64,000 nucleotides of DNA from Paenibacillus sp. ACRRX (GCF_022346885.1 NZ_JAKRNK010000004.1:124001-188000); one strand, 5' to 3'. Counted from the stretch's first letter, positions 45,834-54,850 are shown. Translations and numbers: made by a program. The notes: generated from the sequence alone by a model not told the origin.

Positions 45834-46360
45834 GTTTAGCTTCTCCCTCATCCTGAGCTATAGTGGTTCGACTATTTATCTCTACGTCCGTCTGCTACTT
45901 TATATCTAACTTATATCTATTATACAGTTTACAATTACGACAAAAAAGACGAAATTCCTTCTTTCTTAACCATTTTCCATAAAAAATCATGGTAAATCTC
46001 TTGTTTCCTCATGTAAGCGCTTAATAGTAAGCGGTTACATACCTCTCCTACACCAAATCAATAATAAATTGGTAAAACTAGCATGATATACTCGGCCTCA
46101 AAGATAAAAACCATATACGTCAGCTGCTGTCGAAAAATAGAATCAGGCTCTCGCTCAAGTAACGTTAACTCCCCTTTGATTCTGTCATAGCCCACCGAGC
46201 TCAACTATTTTCTATATACTGCCTCTATTACTAAGCAAATGGCATGAAATTTGAGCTCCCACCGTTTGAACAACGCTGTTTTCGGGTAATGTGATAAGGT
46301 TGGGACATCAGCACATTTGACTCCGCGTTACTTTCTAAACATTTATGTTGATTTATTCCC
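45834..46360. other. Divergent intergenic region with a large dyad
   Basis: No credible gene. It contains the 30-base dyad described separately and must hold the promoter of the minus-strand GNAT gene. The sodA promoter follows immediately. Confidence 0.5.
46011..46040. promoter_or_regulatory. 30-base dyad made of two cre-like sites
   Basis: ATGTAAGCGCTTA-ATAG-TAAGCGGTTACAT, an inverted repeat with one mismatch. Each arm resembles a CcpA cre half (TGTAAGCG or TGTAACCGCTTAC). It lies about 180 bases from the GNAT start and 380 from sodA. Confidence 0.45.
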
Positions 46361-46390
46361 TTGAATCATGTTTAATGAAGTGTATATACT
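46361..46390 (+). promoter_or_regulatory. Predicted sodA promoter
   Basis: -35 TTGAAT and -10 TATACT with an 18-base spacer, ending about 30 bases before the sodA start codon, which has TTTTAGGAGGTATT as ribosome site. Confidence 0.6.
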
Positions 46391-46419
46391 ACTACATATC
46401 TTTTAGGAGGTATTTTCAG

Positions 46420-47037
46420 ATGGCACATCAATTACCCGCTCTTCCTTATGCAAATAACGCATTGGAGCCTCATATCGACGAGACTACAATGATGATTCAC
46501 CACGATCGTCACCATAATACTTATGTAACAAACTTAAACGCGGCGCTGGAATCAGCTCCAGAACTGCAATCCAAGTCGCTTGAAGACTTGATCGCTGATC
46601 TTGACAGCGTACCTGAGAACATTCGCACAGCTGTACGCAACAACGGCGGTGGCCATGCGAACCACTCTCTCTTCTGGGAAGTTATCGGACCTAACGGTGG
46701 CGGCCAGCCTTCCGGCGCATTAGCAGATGCAATCGGTGCTGAACTGGGCGGCTTCGACAAGTTCAAAGAAGACTTCGCGAAAGCAGCTACAACTCGCTTC
46801 GGCTCCGGCTGGGCTTTCTTGGCAGTAGACAACAACGGCAAATTGTCCGTTTACAGCCTGCCTAACCAAGACTCCCCAATCATGGAAGGCAAGACACCGA
46901 TTCTTGGCCTTGACGTGTGGGAACATGCATACTACCTGAATTATCAAAATAAACGTCCTGACTATATCGCAGCATTCTTTAACGTAATTAACTGGACTGA
47001 AGTTGAGAAACGTTACGCGGCGGCTTTGAACAAATAA
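46420..47037 (+). CDS. sodA: Superoxide dismutase [Mn/Fe]
   Basis: 205 residues, full-length cytoplasmic SodA. Metal ligands: His in [12 protein letters not shown], His in [12 protein letters not shown], Asp and His in [20 protein letters not shown]. Mn-type signs are the GGHANH segment and NQDSPI. The start is fixed by AGGAGG; longer upstream frames cross the predicted promoter. Own promoter and terminator. Confidence 0.97.
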   Translation: MAHQLPALPYANNALEPHIDETTMMIHHDRHHNTYVTNLNAALESAPELQSKSLEDLIADLDSVPENIRTAVRNNGGGHANHSLFWEVIGPNGGGQPSGALADAIGAELGGFDKFKEDFAKAATTRFGSGWAFLAVDNNGKLSVYSLPNQDSPIMEGKTPILGLDVWEHAYYLNYQNKRPDYIAAFFNVINWTEVEKRYAAALNK

Positions 47038-47053
47038 TTAGGGCAATATCTAC

Positions 47054-47100
47054 AGAGGCCTTTGCTTCAGCAGTTATTCTGCTAAAGCAAAGGCCTCTTT
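47054..47100 (+). terminator. Terminator after sodA
   Basis: AGAGGCCTTTGCTT pairs perfectly with AAGCAAAGGCCTCT, with an inner AGCAG/CTGCT stem, followed by TTGCCTTCC. It may also serve the convergent MFS gene. Confidence 0.88.
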
Positions 47101-47121
47101 GCCTTCCATACTTTATTCCGA

Positions 47122-48345
47122 TTAAGCTTTCGTGCCCGCTTGACGTGAAAGTATAGGCGAGAATGTCGCTGGCTTCTTTCTAATCAAAACAACGCCACTG
47201 AGCACGCCTGCAAGAATCATAATACTAATAACGACCAAAGCAGTAGTCACAGACATCAAATCAGTAAGCACGCCTCCCGCTATCGGTCCGAGCATCATAC
47301 CAACAGCATGAATCATGTTAAATAACGCATACGCGACTCCATAATCACCATCTGTGTCTCGATCCACGATTCCTCCTAGCGTTGGCAAGGTTGGCGAGAG
47401 TGTGAAGCCAACCGCTGCTCCAATCAAGCTCCCCACAACAAATACGAGCACGATGTGATCCACAATTGCAATTAGGGGCAGCGTAACGGCAATTCCGGCC
47501 AGGCCGATCAGCATTAACTTAAACGGGTTGCCGCGTGAAGCTAACGTTCCCGCTATTGGCGCTATACAGCCATAACTTAACGTCATTGCACCAAAGAGCA
47601 AACCTAACGTCAGCGGCGACATTTGGAACCGCTCCGTCATAAAGTTGGGAAGCAGCGGCTCTAATAACGTTAATGTAGTCTCTGCCAACAAAATAACAAC
47701 GGCAATAAAGAGCACCGTTCGATGACGAAGCAGCGAGAACGTGCCTCCACTAGCCTGCCGCTCCACCCGCTCAGGCTCACGCAAAAATAGAAGCGCCAAC
47801 AAAAATATAACGGCTGTTATCGCCGCCGCAAACCAAAACGGCGTATGATGATCACCTACCTCAAACAGCCATCCGCCAATAGGCGCACCAAGCAATGATC
47901 CTGACGAGATGCCTGTCATCGCAATTCCCATAACGGTCCCCCGCATCGGTCCCGAGAATAAGTCAGCCAGCAGCGCCAATGCGGCAGTCCAAGATGCTGC
48001 TGCCGCCAATCCTTGAATAAACCGTGCTAGTATTAGTGTCCCCGTCGTCTGTGAAAAGACGAACAACATCGTAGCACCTATCATACAGACAAGCCCTAGC
48101 ATAATCGTTCTGCGTCTACCAAATCGATCTGTAATTCGACCAAACATAGGTGTCATTAAGAACAGCGCAGCCGCATAACTCCCAAATAGCAGCCCTAATG
48201 TCGTCGACGACATCTGATACACTTCCGTAAAATACGGAACGACAGGAATAAAGATGCTGTACAATAACATGTCGATAAATAAAATACTGATGACCAAACC
48301 TAAACCAATCCATTGCGTCCGTGTTAATTTCTTTAATAATGACAT
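47122..48345 (-). CDS. MFS drug-type efflux transporter
   Basis: 407 residues with 12 predicted membrane helices. The MFS loop motif is GRITDRFGRRRTIMLG (motif A) after helix 2, and a helix-5 motif C-like sequence occurs near SGSLLGAPIGGWLFE. This is the DHA1 drug:H+ antiporter group. The start MSLLKKLTRTQ lies after TTAGGAGTGGGAGTT. It is encoded just downstream of a TetR regulator and carries the same inverted repeat in its leader as that regulator, so it is probably induced by its own substrates. Confidence 0.92.
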   Translation of the reverse strand: MSLLKKLTRTQWIGLGLVISILFIDMLLYSIFIPVVPYFTEVYQMSSTTLGLLFGSYAAALFLMTPMFGRITDRFGRRRTIMLGLVCMIGATMLFVFSQTTGTLILARFIQGLAAAASWTAALALLADLFSGPMRGTVMGIAMTGISSGSLLGAPIGGWLFEVGDHHTPFWFAAAITAVIFLLALLFLREPERVERQASGGTFSLLRHRTVLFIAVVILLAETTLTLLEPLLPNFMTERFQMSPLTLGLLFGAMTLSYGCIAPIAGTLASRGNPFKLMLIGLAGIAVTLPLIAIVDHIVLVFVVGSLIGAAVGFTLSPTLPTLGGIVDRDTDGDYGVAYALFNMIHAVGMMLGPIAGGVLTDLMSVTTALVVISIMILAGVLSGVVLIRKKPATFSPILSRQAGTKA

Positions 48346-48358
48346 AACTCCCACTCCT

Positions 48359-48384
48359 AAAACTATTTCGTTTTTCTTAGTTTT
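48359..48384. promoter_or_regulatory. Candidate TetR operator in MFS leader
   Basis: AAAACTA-N12-TAGTTTT, perfect 7-bp arms, 14 bases upstream of the MFS start codon and overlapping its ribosome site region. Identical arms and spacing occur before the tetR-type gene. Confidence 0.65.
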
Positions 48385-48394
48385 TATATACGAT

Positions 48395-48419
48395 AATGCC
48401 AAGCCATGGGCCTGGCATT
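48395..48419. repeat. Inverted repeat between tetR and MFS genes
   Basis: AATGCCA-n-GCC around ATG with complementary GGC-n-TGGCATT, one internal mismatch. No U-run on either strand, so a terminator is doubtful. It could be a second binding site or an RNA hairpin. Confidence 0.45.
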
Positions 48420-48489
48420 ACGACGGTTAATATTCGATTTCCCTTGTATTCAATGTATGCATTGCATACAGCTATAAGCTGGATGTTCT

Positions 48490-49074
48490 TCACTCACGGC
48501 CTAGTGCTTGCACTTGGGATTCCCGTGGTACCAATCCAAACAAAATAACATCCGCAATTGCATTCATCGCATCTGGCAGTGAAATATTTTGTTTGGCGAA
48601 AAATCGCTGATCCAATGTAGAATTAACGGCATCCGTTATTAACTTCATTAAGAAAGCAACATTCTGCTTGCGAATGACGCCCTGTTCCATTCCTTCTTCA
48701 ATTAACTCACGCAGCATCGCCCAATCGTCCTTTAGCATACCATCGATCTTCTCCCACTGCGCGGGAAACAGCCGTTTCATTTGGTCCAATATTCGATTGT
48801 CCACTAATTCAAAGTTGTTCGGAAGTACAGTCATAACCGCTCTAATCTTATCCAGCACCGTTAACGAATGATCTTGCACAATTTCCCTTGCTCTTACCTC
48901 AGACTCGTGAAGTGCCTGTTCAACAATCGAATCCAGCACTTCGACTTTGGATGGAAAGTGCTCATATAACGTCCGCTTGCTAATTCCTAGACGATGCGCC
49001 AGATCATCCATTGTAAACTTCATGCCCTTATCTAATATCTCATCCACAAAAGCCTGCATTATTCGTTCACGCAT
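48490..49074 (-). CDS. TetR/AcrR-family repressor
   Basis: 194 residues. The N-terminal helix-turn-helix is FTMDDLAHRLGISKRTLYEH (about residues 20-39) followed by FPSKVEVLDSIV, the standard TetR signature. The C-terminal ligand-binding part is all-helical. It lies 144 bases upstream of the MFS gene on the same strand; both are preceded by AAAACTA-N12-TAGTTTT, so it most likely represses itself and the pump. Confidence 0.93.
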   Translation of the reverse strand: MRERIMQAFVDEILDKGMKFTMDDLAHRLGISKRTLYEHFPSKVEVLDSIVEQALHESEVRAREIVQDHSLTVLDKIRAVMTVLPNNFELVDNRILDQMKRLFPAQWEKIDGMLKDDWAMLRELIEEGMEQGVIRKQNVAFLMKLITDAVNSTLDQRFFAKQNISLPDAMNAIADVILFGLVPRESQVQALGRE

Positions 49075-49107
49075 CGATGTCTATCCCCCTCCTAACAACA
49101 ATGAATA

Positions 49108-49133
49108 AAAACTAACAAAACATTTATAGTTTT
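49108..49133. promoter_or_regulatory. Candidate TetR operator before its own gene
   Basis: AAAACTA-N12-TAGTTTT, identical arms and spacing to the site in the MFS leader, about 34 bases upstream of the tetR-type start. Confidence 0.65.
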
Positions 49134-49197
49134 TTCAGTTACATTCAATTTATTTATTATAGCTCACTCGCACGATAATATGCAACCTCTGCATAAC

Positions 49198-49230
49198 AGT
49201 AAGCCAACACCTAGATAGTGTCGGCTTACT
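49198..49230. terminator. Hairpin between tetR and sulfatase genes
   Basis: AGTAAGCC-x-ACAC pairs with GTGT-x-GGCTTACT (one mismatch), about 118 bases beyond the sulfatase stop. No good U-run on the minus strand. Confidence 0.5.
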
Positions 49231-49347
49231 TAATTCCATGATGTCCATACATCCGTACTTATAAGGTAAAGTAAGATTTATTCAATACGCTATCCTCAAA
49301 AATGTTCTATTCTTCATCCATTCATCTGCTTCTCCTGTATACCGACA

Positions 49348-50910
49348 TTATTCGTATACATGTGATAGTGTCGCAATTGGCCTGCAGCCAACAATCAATT
49401 TTTGTCCATTGCTGTACCCTTCTTCACGTCCTGACAATTCTTGAACCAGAATATTGCGCCAATAAACTACACGTGCTGCCTTCTCCGAATCATGGACCGC
49501 ATTGTGAAGTTCAAGCGGATCGTGAACCAGGTCAAAATATTGCTCTACGCCTGTCTGGGAGAACCAAATATATTTCTCTTTCCCGTTGGTCAGCCAATGA
49601 TTGGATGCATCTCCTTGTGCTTGCTCACCGTGCAAATAAGAGCGCCAAGCTGATGCTTCTATATTTCGTGTTCGTCCTGACAATGCAGGCAGATCACTAA
49701 CGGCAGTTCCTTCAATTAAAGCATCCGTCTTCTCAGTTGGAACAGCACGTGCAAGCTTCCATATACTTTGCCCATCGACACTTGATGGAATAGGCACGCT
49801 TGCTGCCTCCAGCAACGACGGCATAATATCCCGCATCTCAATCACTTCGCTAAGAACCGCGCCTTGCTTCAAACCCAGCCATCCGCCCGGATCGTTTACG
49901 ATAAATGGCACCCGAGTACTTCCTTCATAAGGCATCGATTTGCGGAACAAGTGGTGATCGCCAAGCAGCTCGCCATGATCAGAAGTAAACATAATAATGG
50001 TATTATTTAATTCTCCATACTCATTCAGCACTTGTAAAAATCGACCAATCTGATGGTCAATGTGTGTAATCAGTGCATAATAGGCAGCCATTGCTTGTTT
50101 TAGACGACGCTGCGGCACTTTGCCGCGGAATGTGACTGGATTCAATCCTTCCTGCATGGCATCGTCGCCATCCGCCCAATCGCCAACTACTGGTGCCTGA
50201 AATTCAGCGTCCGCATATAAATCCAGATAGGCTTGCGGCGGATCGAATGGCGGATGCGGCCTCACAAACGACATCCACAAGAAAAATGGCTTATCAGGGT
50301 CTCGACGACGCAAGAAGTCTATCGATTGAGTGACGGTCCAATTGGTTGGATGCAGCATTTCGGGAAGGTGCCATGGTCTTGCTACTGTCGAGGCGTTGCA
50401 ATCCAATCCCAGGTCCGTCAGATCTGCTCCCGGTACACGCTCGCGCAGCCAATTCAAGTAGTCGTCCACTTGATCATAATGATCCTTTGCCGCCACATGA
50501 GAGCGATTACGGTTATGATGCAAATAACCGTCATGCAGCACTACGTTGTGAAAACCTAATAAGCGGCGCGCAGGATAAACGTGCATCTTGCCAACACACT
50601 GTGTATGATAGCCTGCCTTAGCCAATTCACCAGGAAGTGTCGTGTCATAATTCCACGGGACACCGTCCTGATAACCTACACGACCATGTGTACGTTGACT
50701 TTGACCTGTAAATATAGCCGCGCGGGCTGGCACACAAGTCGGTGTAGCCGAATAAGCACGATCGAATCGGACTCCCGTACGTGCCAGCTCATCCAGGTTT
50801 GGCGTCTCTACGACCGGATGCCCAGCTATACTAAGGCAGTCAAAGCGCATTTGGTCAACCGTAATCAGCAGCACATTGGGGCGCTGCGAGCTGTCGCTTG
50901 AAGTTGTCAT
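49348..50910 (-). CDS. Type I sulfatase (arylsulfatase family)
   Basis: 520 residues. The sulfatase motif SATPTCVPARAAIFTGQ contains C-x-P-x-R, where Cys must be changed to formylglycine for activity. Metal ligands are in NVLLITVDQMRFD and MFTSDHGELLGDHHLFRKSM, and the GKMH motif is intact (CVGKMHVYPARR). No signal peptide, so cytoplasmic. It would release sulfate from a small sulfate ester or sulfated sugar. It is divergent from the CHR/ROK/FGE genes, which encode its likely activating enzyme. GGGGAGAGG precedes ATG. Confidence 0.94.
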   Translation of the reverse strand: MTTSSDSSQRPNVLLITVDQMRFDCLSIAGHPVVETPNLDELARTGVRFDRAYSATPTCVPARAAIFTGQSQRTHGRVGYQDGVPWNYDTTLPGELAKAGYHTQCVGKMHVYPARRLLGFHNVVLHDGYLHHNRNRSHVAAKDHYDQVDDYLNWLRERVPGADLTDLGLDCNASTVARPWHLPEMLHPTNWTVTQSIDFLRRRDPDKPFFLWMSFVRPHPPFDPPQAYLDLYADAEFQAPVVGDWADGDDAMQEGLNPVTFRGKVPQRRLKQAMAAYYALITHIDHQIGRFLQVLNEYGELNNTIIMFTSDHGELLGDHHLFRKSMPYEGSTRVPFIVNDPGGWLGLKQGAVLSEVIEMRDIMPSLLEAASVPIPSSVDGQSIWKLARAVPTEKTDALIEGTAVSDLPALSGRTRNIEASAWRSYLHGEQAQGDASNHWLTNGKEKYIWFSQTGVEQYFDLVHDPLELHNAVHDSEKAARVVYWRNILVQELSGREEGYSNGQKLIVGCRPIATLSHVYE

Positions 50911-50968
50911 CGCTTATACCTCTCCCCTGTTCTTATTAAAATAATATTAACTCCATTTAACACCCAAT

Positions 50969-51076
50969 TTGAAATTAAGTAAACTTAATAGGCTATATTT
51001 TTTATACCACATTAAATAAATAACCAATTAAAACACCCATTTAATAAATAGTTTATATCATTTTGGAATTAAGTAA
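50969..51076. promoter_or_regulatory. Direct repeat TTGRAATTAAGTAA in divergent promoter region
   Basis: TTGAAATTAAGTAA at the left end and TTGGAATTAAGTAA at the right, one base different, 94 bases apart, in the AT-rich gap between the divergent sulfatase and CHR genes. One copy lies near each gene start. Candidate operator for the ROK regulator encoded downstream. Confidence 0.4.
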
Positions 51077-51147
51077 GGTATACTTTATGTATAACTTTAA
51101 TTTTAATTTAGTTCTCGTAACCAATCACCAGGAAAGAAGGATACGCT

Positions 51148-51792
51148 ATGTCAGAACCATCTATCCCTCCAATTCCCAAGCTGCTGCTTTGCATCCCTTT
51201 ATTTATTACTTTTTTGAAAATTGGACCTACAACTTTCGGTGGAGGCTACGCTATTCTGCCGATTATTGATAAAGAAGTTACAGGACGCCGCCAATGGCTG
51301 CGAGAAGATGAAATGAGCGAGATCACCGCCCTGTCGGCTGCTGCCCCTGGAGGCATCGGCATTAATGTTGCTTCCTTAGTTGGTTACCGCATCGCAGGAC
51401 TGCCAGGACTTCTCGTTTCAGTTATCGGTATCTCTTTGCCGACAATTGTGATCATGCTGACGCTCTGTCTTGGTGCGGCCCACTATAGCCATTATCCATG
51501 GGTACAGGCAGCACTTATAGGTATCAAGCCTACCGTTATTGCACTTATTGCCTATGCCGCCATCCGAATGGGACGTCAAATACTCAATGACAAGCTTGCC
51601 TGGATCTTGGTGGCTATATGCTCTTTATTGCTGCTGTTTACAACCATTAATCCGTTAATTATTCTCCTGCTTGGTGCGTCAGCTGGGCTTGGCGCAGCGT
51701 ACAGGCGTTATCGTTCTTTGAGACGCCGCTCTACAAAAAAACATCAGGCAGAAGATCATAATACGTATCACTCCTCCACTTCTGCACGCTGA
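51148..51792 (+). CDS. CHR (chromate ion transporter) family half-protein 1
   Basis: 214 residues with six helices. CHR family marks: FLKIGPTTFGGGYAILPIID and the A-P-G motif SAAAPGGIGINVASLVGYRI. The protein is a single CHR domain; such short forms usually work as a pair with a second short CHR encoded next to them, as here. The family exports chromate, a sulfate analogue; next to a sulfatase, sulfate or another oxyanion is a reasonable guess. AAAGAAGGATACGCT precedes ATG. The C-terminus is a basic tail. Confidence 0.9.
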   Translation: MSEPSIPPIPKLLLCIPLFITFLKIGPTTFGGGYAILPIIDKEVTGRRQWLREDEMSEITALSAAAPGGIGINVASLVGYRIAGLPGLLVSVIGISLPTIVIMLTLCLGAAHYSHYPWVQAALIGIKPTVIALIAYAAIRMGRQILNDKLAWILVAICSLLLLFTTINPLIILLLGASAGLGAAYRRYRSLRRRSTKKHQAEDHNTYHSSTSAR

Positions 51793-51956
51793 GCTATGTT
51801 TCTTTCAAGCATAATCTTAAATATGCCTGTACTTTCTCAAGCACCATATGGGCCTGTTGGATTATTGTTCAGTATGGACAGCGCAGTCGAACAATATCAA
51901 GCGTATATCAACTCTTGACGAACCGTCACAACAGAACAAAGGAAGAAGGCCATCCT

Positions 51957-52493
51957 ATGTTATGGAGTTTATTTTGGACGTTTTTAAAATTGGGCTTTGT
52001 CTCGTTCGGCGGCGGCTATGCGATGCTGCCTGTCATCGAATATGAAGCTGCTGTCCATCATTGGATGTCAGCACAGCAATATACTGAAGCCGTAGCACTT
52101 GCTGGCATGGCTCCAGGACCTGTAGCTATGAACATCGCTGTATATGTCGGCTTTACAGCTGCAGGATTGCCCGGCAGTCTCGTTGCTTCACTCGGCATTA
52201 TTTTACCATCTGTTATGATCATGTTTTTGGTTGCCACTATTTTCTATCGAATGTATGATAATCAATGGGTGCAAGCTGCACTCGGCGGCATGAAGCCGGC
52301 TGTCATCGCACTTGTAGCGTATGCGGCTGTTAACATGGCGATGCATTCCGAGATCCTTCAAGGTTATTCAATCCGCACTTATGCCAGTATCGTCATATTT
52401 GCGCTTTCCTTGCTGGGGCTAGTGAAGTTCCGGATGCATCCAATAACCGTCATCCTATTGTCAGGAATAGTGGGGATTGCCATATATGCCTAA
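51957..52493 (+). CDS. CHR (chromate ion transporter) family half-protein 2
   Basis: 178 residues, partner of the preceding gene: FLKLGFVSFGGGYAMLPVIE and AGMAPGPVAMNIAVYVGFTA. The start is set by GAAGAAGG seven bases before ATGTTATGG; a 14-codon longer frame would cross it. The stop codon overlaps the start of the ROK gene by eight bases, showing tight coupling of transporter and regulator. Confidence 0.9.
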   Translation: MLWSLFWTFLKLGFVSFGGGYAMLPVIEYEAAVHHWMSAQQYTEAVALAGMAPGPVAMNIAVYVGFTAAGLPGSLVASLGIILPSVMIMFLVATIFYRMYDNQWVQAALGGMKPAVIALVAYAAVNMAMHSEILQGYSIRTYASIVIFALSLLGLVKFRMHPITVILLSGIVGIAIYA

Positions 52494-53712
52494 TGGACCA
52501 TACCGTCGAATCGAACTTGCGGAACGACTGCCTTCTCCTAAGGCCAAAGAATTGTTCCACCGGATTCGACGTAAACATGAAATCGCCAAAAATGATCTAC
52601 TTGCGGATAGCGGCTTAACGGTCAGTACGTTAACTCGTGTATTGGAAGAACTCGTCACGCTGGGACTGATCGAAGAGAGTGGCTTCGGCGCTTCCACGGG
52701 TGGAAGACGTCCGATTTTATATCGCGTGCGTGCTGATTATGGATACAGTCTGGGATTGGATATTTCACGTGTCAGTTCCCGCCTCGTGCTGCTGGATTTG
52801 GCTGGCAACAAGCTGGATACCTACGTTTGGGAGATGAATGAAGACACGACGCCTGAGAGACTGATAGAATCCGTTGTCAGACAAATTAGGGTCTGGGCAG
52901 ATGAGCATCATCTCAAGCCCGAGCATATTATCGGTCTAGGTGTGGGAGCAGTTGGTCCGATTCATCGGTTCAACGGCGTGATTGAAGAGCCAGAATGGTT
53001 TGCAGCTCCCGGCTGGAAGCACGTTCCGATCGTCAAAGAATTAGAGAGCCAACTTCACTTTCCAGTCTTGCTGGATAATGGTGCAAACGCAGCCATCATC
53101 GCTGAGTCTTGGGCAAATCGTGCCAAAAATGTGCAGCACATGCTGTATGTGCACGCTGGCATTGGCCTGCGCTCCGCCATGATGTCGGATGGCAAATTAA
53201 TCTATGGTGCTGTTGATATGGAAGGATCGCTTGGCCAGATGATTATTCAGGCCGATGGCATTCCTTTCCGAACACCAGATGGTAATTATGGCTGTCTCGA
53301 TTCATACGCAACCATCTATGCCATTGAACGTGAGATCAATGCTCGCATTCGGATGGGACGGCAAAGTTGCTTGCAGCAAATGCTGCGCCGCGACGAGCCC
53401 ATACAATTTCGCCATGTCATGGAAGCGCTGCGGCTTGGTGATCCACTTACGACCGAGATTGTCACCCAAGCCGCAACTTACTTCGGCATCGGGTTAGCCA
53501 ATTTGTTGAACGTGCTTCACCCAGAAAAAGTTGTGCTCGGCGGTCCTTTAATGACCACACATGATTTATTTTTCTATACGGCTACACAGACCGCAATACG
53601 CAAGACCTATCATTATCCCAATTATCAGGTCGTGTTCAGTAAAGGAAGTTATGGTGAAGAGGCATTAGCTGTAGGTGCTGCGTTAATCGTTATCGACAAG
53701 TTGACGGAGTAG
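52486..53712 (+). CDS. ROK-family transcriptional regulator (NagC/XylR type)
   Basis: 408 residues. The N-terminal winged helix-turn-helix is NDLLADSGLTVSTLTRVLEE (about residues 30-50). The ROK domain follows: YSLGLDISRVSSRLVLLDLA, GVGAVGPI and LLDNGANAAIIAESWA, then AGIGLRSAMM. The usual zinc-binding C-x-C-x4-C motif of ROK proteins is not seen; YGCLDSYATIYAIE stands in its place. The ATG is preceded by GTGGGG; a TTG three codons upstream is possible. It probably responds to a sugar and controls the sulfatase/CHR/FGE genes. Confidence 0.9.
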   Translation: MPNGPYRRIELAERLPSPKAKELFHRIRRKHEIAKNDLLADSGLTVSTLTRVLEELVTLGLIEESGFGASTGGRRPILYRVRADYGYSLGLDISRVSSRLVLLDLAGNKLDTYVWEMNEDTTPERLIESVVRQIRVWADEHHLKPEHIIGLGVGAVGPIHRFNGVIEEPEWFAAPGWKHVPIVKELESQLHFPVLLDNGANAAIIAESWANRAKNVQHMLYVHAGIGLRSAMMSDGKLIYGAVDMEGSLGQMIIQADGIPFRTPDGNYGCLDSYATIYAIEREINARIRMGRQSCLQQMLRRDEPIQFRHVMEALRLGDPLTTEIVTQAATYFGIGLANLLNVLHPEKVVLGGPLMTTHDLFFYTATQTAIRKTYHYPNYQVVFSKGSYGEEALAVGAALIVIDKLTE

Positions 53713-53791
53713 CGAGACAGTTCCTGTTCGATACAAGCTCACTAAATCCCTATATACATTCATGAACTGAAATTGGAAGGAGGCGGTTCCG

Positions 53792-54850
53792 ATGGAACGT
53801 CACACAGGATCTGAAGCAGCCATCGAGCCGACACCAGCTGCTTGCTGTTCATCTACCCGTGCAGCAGTAGCAAATCCACGGGAGTCCTGCGGCAACGCAT
53901 CTCTAGAGAATTTGCTTGTTGCCAAGCAAGTAGTGATACCTGTTTTGTTCGAACATTGGCCAATTGTACCTGCCGGCAATTATTGGCTTGGGACAGATGG
54001 ACACGAAGGCTTTCCTGCGGATGCCGAAGGGCCTGCCCGTGAGGTTGCGGTCGCAAGCTTCCGAATCTCGCCATATGCGGTAACCAATAAGGAATATGCT
54101 GCTTTTGTGGACGCTACGGGATATGTAACGGAGAGCGAACGATTCGGTTGGTCGTACGTTTTTCATTTACTGCTCCCATCTCTTGAGCAGGTCAATGTAA
54201 TCGGAACACCACCACAAACCCCCTGGTGGCTGGCTGTCGAAGGCGCATATTGGAAACAACCAGAAGGTCCAGGAAGTGAGATCGTTTCCCGCATGGATCA
54301 TCCTGTCGTGCATATATCTTGGAACGATGCCACAGCATACTGCCGTTGGGCAGGTGTACGCCTGCCTACGGAAATCGAATGGGAAACGGCCGCAAGAGGA
54401 GGACTTCGAGGGAAGCGTTATCCATGGGGAGATGTGCTTCGCCAAGGAGGAGAGCACCAATGTAACATTTGGCAAGGTGTATTCCCAACCTTTAACCAAG
54501 CAAGCGATGGTTATGCAGGAACTTCCCCTGTTCATACGTATAAGCCTAACGGATACGGACTATATAACATGTCTGGGAACGTATGGGAATGGTGTTCAGA
54601 TTGGTTCACTTCCAATCCGAAGGACAGAGGGTCAAGCGAAAGTCCGCATGGACCTGCCCATGGGACTAGCCGCTTGATGAAGGGCGGCTCTTACTTGTGT
54701 CATCAATCCTATTGCAATCGTTACCGCGTTGCTGCACGCAGCAGCAATACGCCAGACAGCTCTAGCGGCAATATCGGCTTCCGTGTCGTCGTCGATTACT
54801 TTGCACAGGAAGATAATCATACAACTTATCGAGCGGTGAGTAATCGATAA
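53792..54850 (+). CDS. Formylglycine-generating enzyme (sulfatase activator)
   Basis: 352 residues of the SUMF1/EgtB/FGE-sulfatase family. It oxidises the sulfatase motif Cys to formylglycine. After a 50-residue Cys/Ala-rich N-terminal stretch come WLGTDGHEGFPADAEGPARE, YAVTNKEYAAFVDATGY, HPVVHISWNDATAYCRWAGV, RLPTEIEWETAARGG and NGYGLYNMSGNVWEWCSDWF. Both active-site cysteines are in GGSYLCHQSYCNRYR, so it is a true FGE rather than an EgtB- or kinase-like relative. GGAAGGAGGCGGTTCCG precedes ATG. Its likely client is the divergent sulfatase. Confidence 0.94.
   Translation: MERHTGSEAAIEPTPAACCSSTRAAVANPRESCGNASLENLLVAKQVVIPVLFEHWPIVPAGNYWLGTDGHEGFPADAEGPAREVAVASFRISPYAVTNKEYAAFVDATGYVTESERFGWSYVFHLLLPSLEQVNVIGTPPQTPWWLAVEGAYWKQPEGPGSEIVSRMDHPVVHISWNDATAYCRWAGVRLPTEIEWETAARGGLRGKRYPWGDVLRQGGEHQCNIWQGVFPTFNQASDGYAGTSPVHTYKPNGYGLYNMSGNVWEWCSDWFTSNPKDRGSSESPHGPAHGTSRLMKGGSYLCHQSYCNRYRVAARSSNTPDSSSGNIGFRVVVDYFAQEDNHTTYRAVSNR

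Noticed and set aside
53792-54850. EgtB or kinase-type FGE-fold protein
   Set aside because: Both copper-binding active-site Cys residues are present in GGSYLCHQSYCNRYR and a sulfatase is close by.
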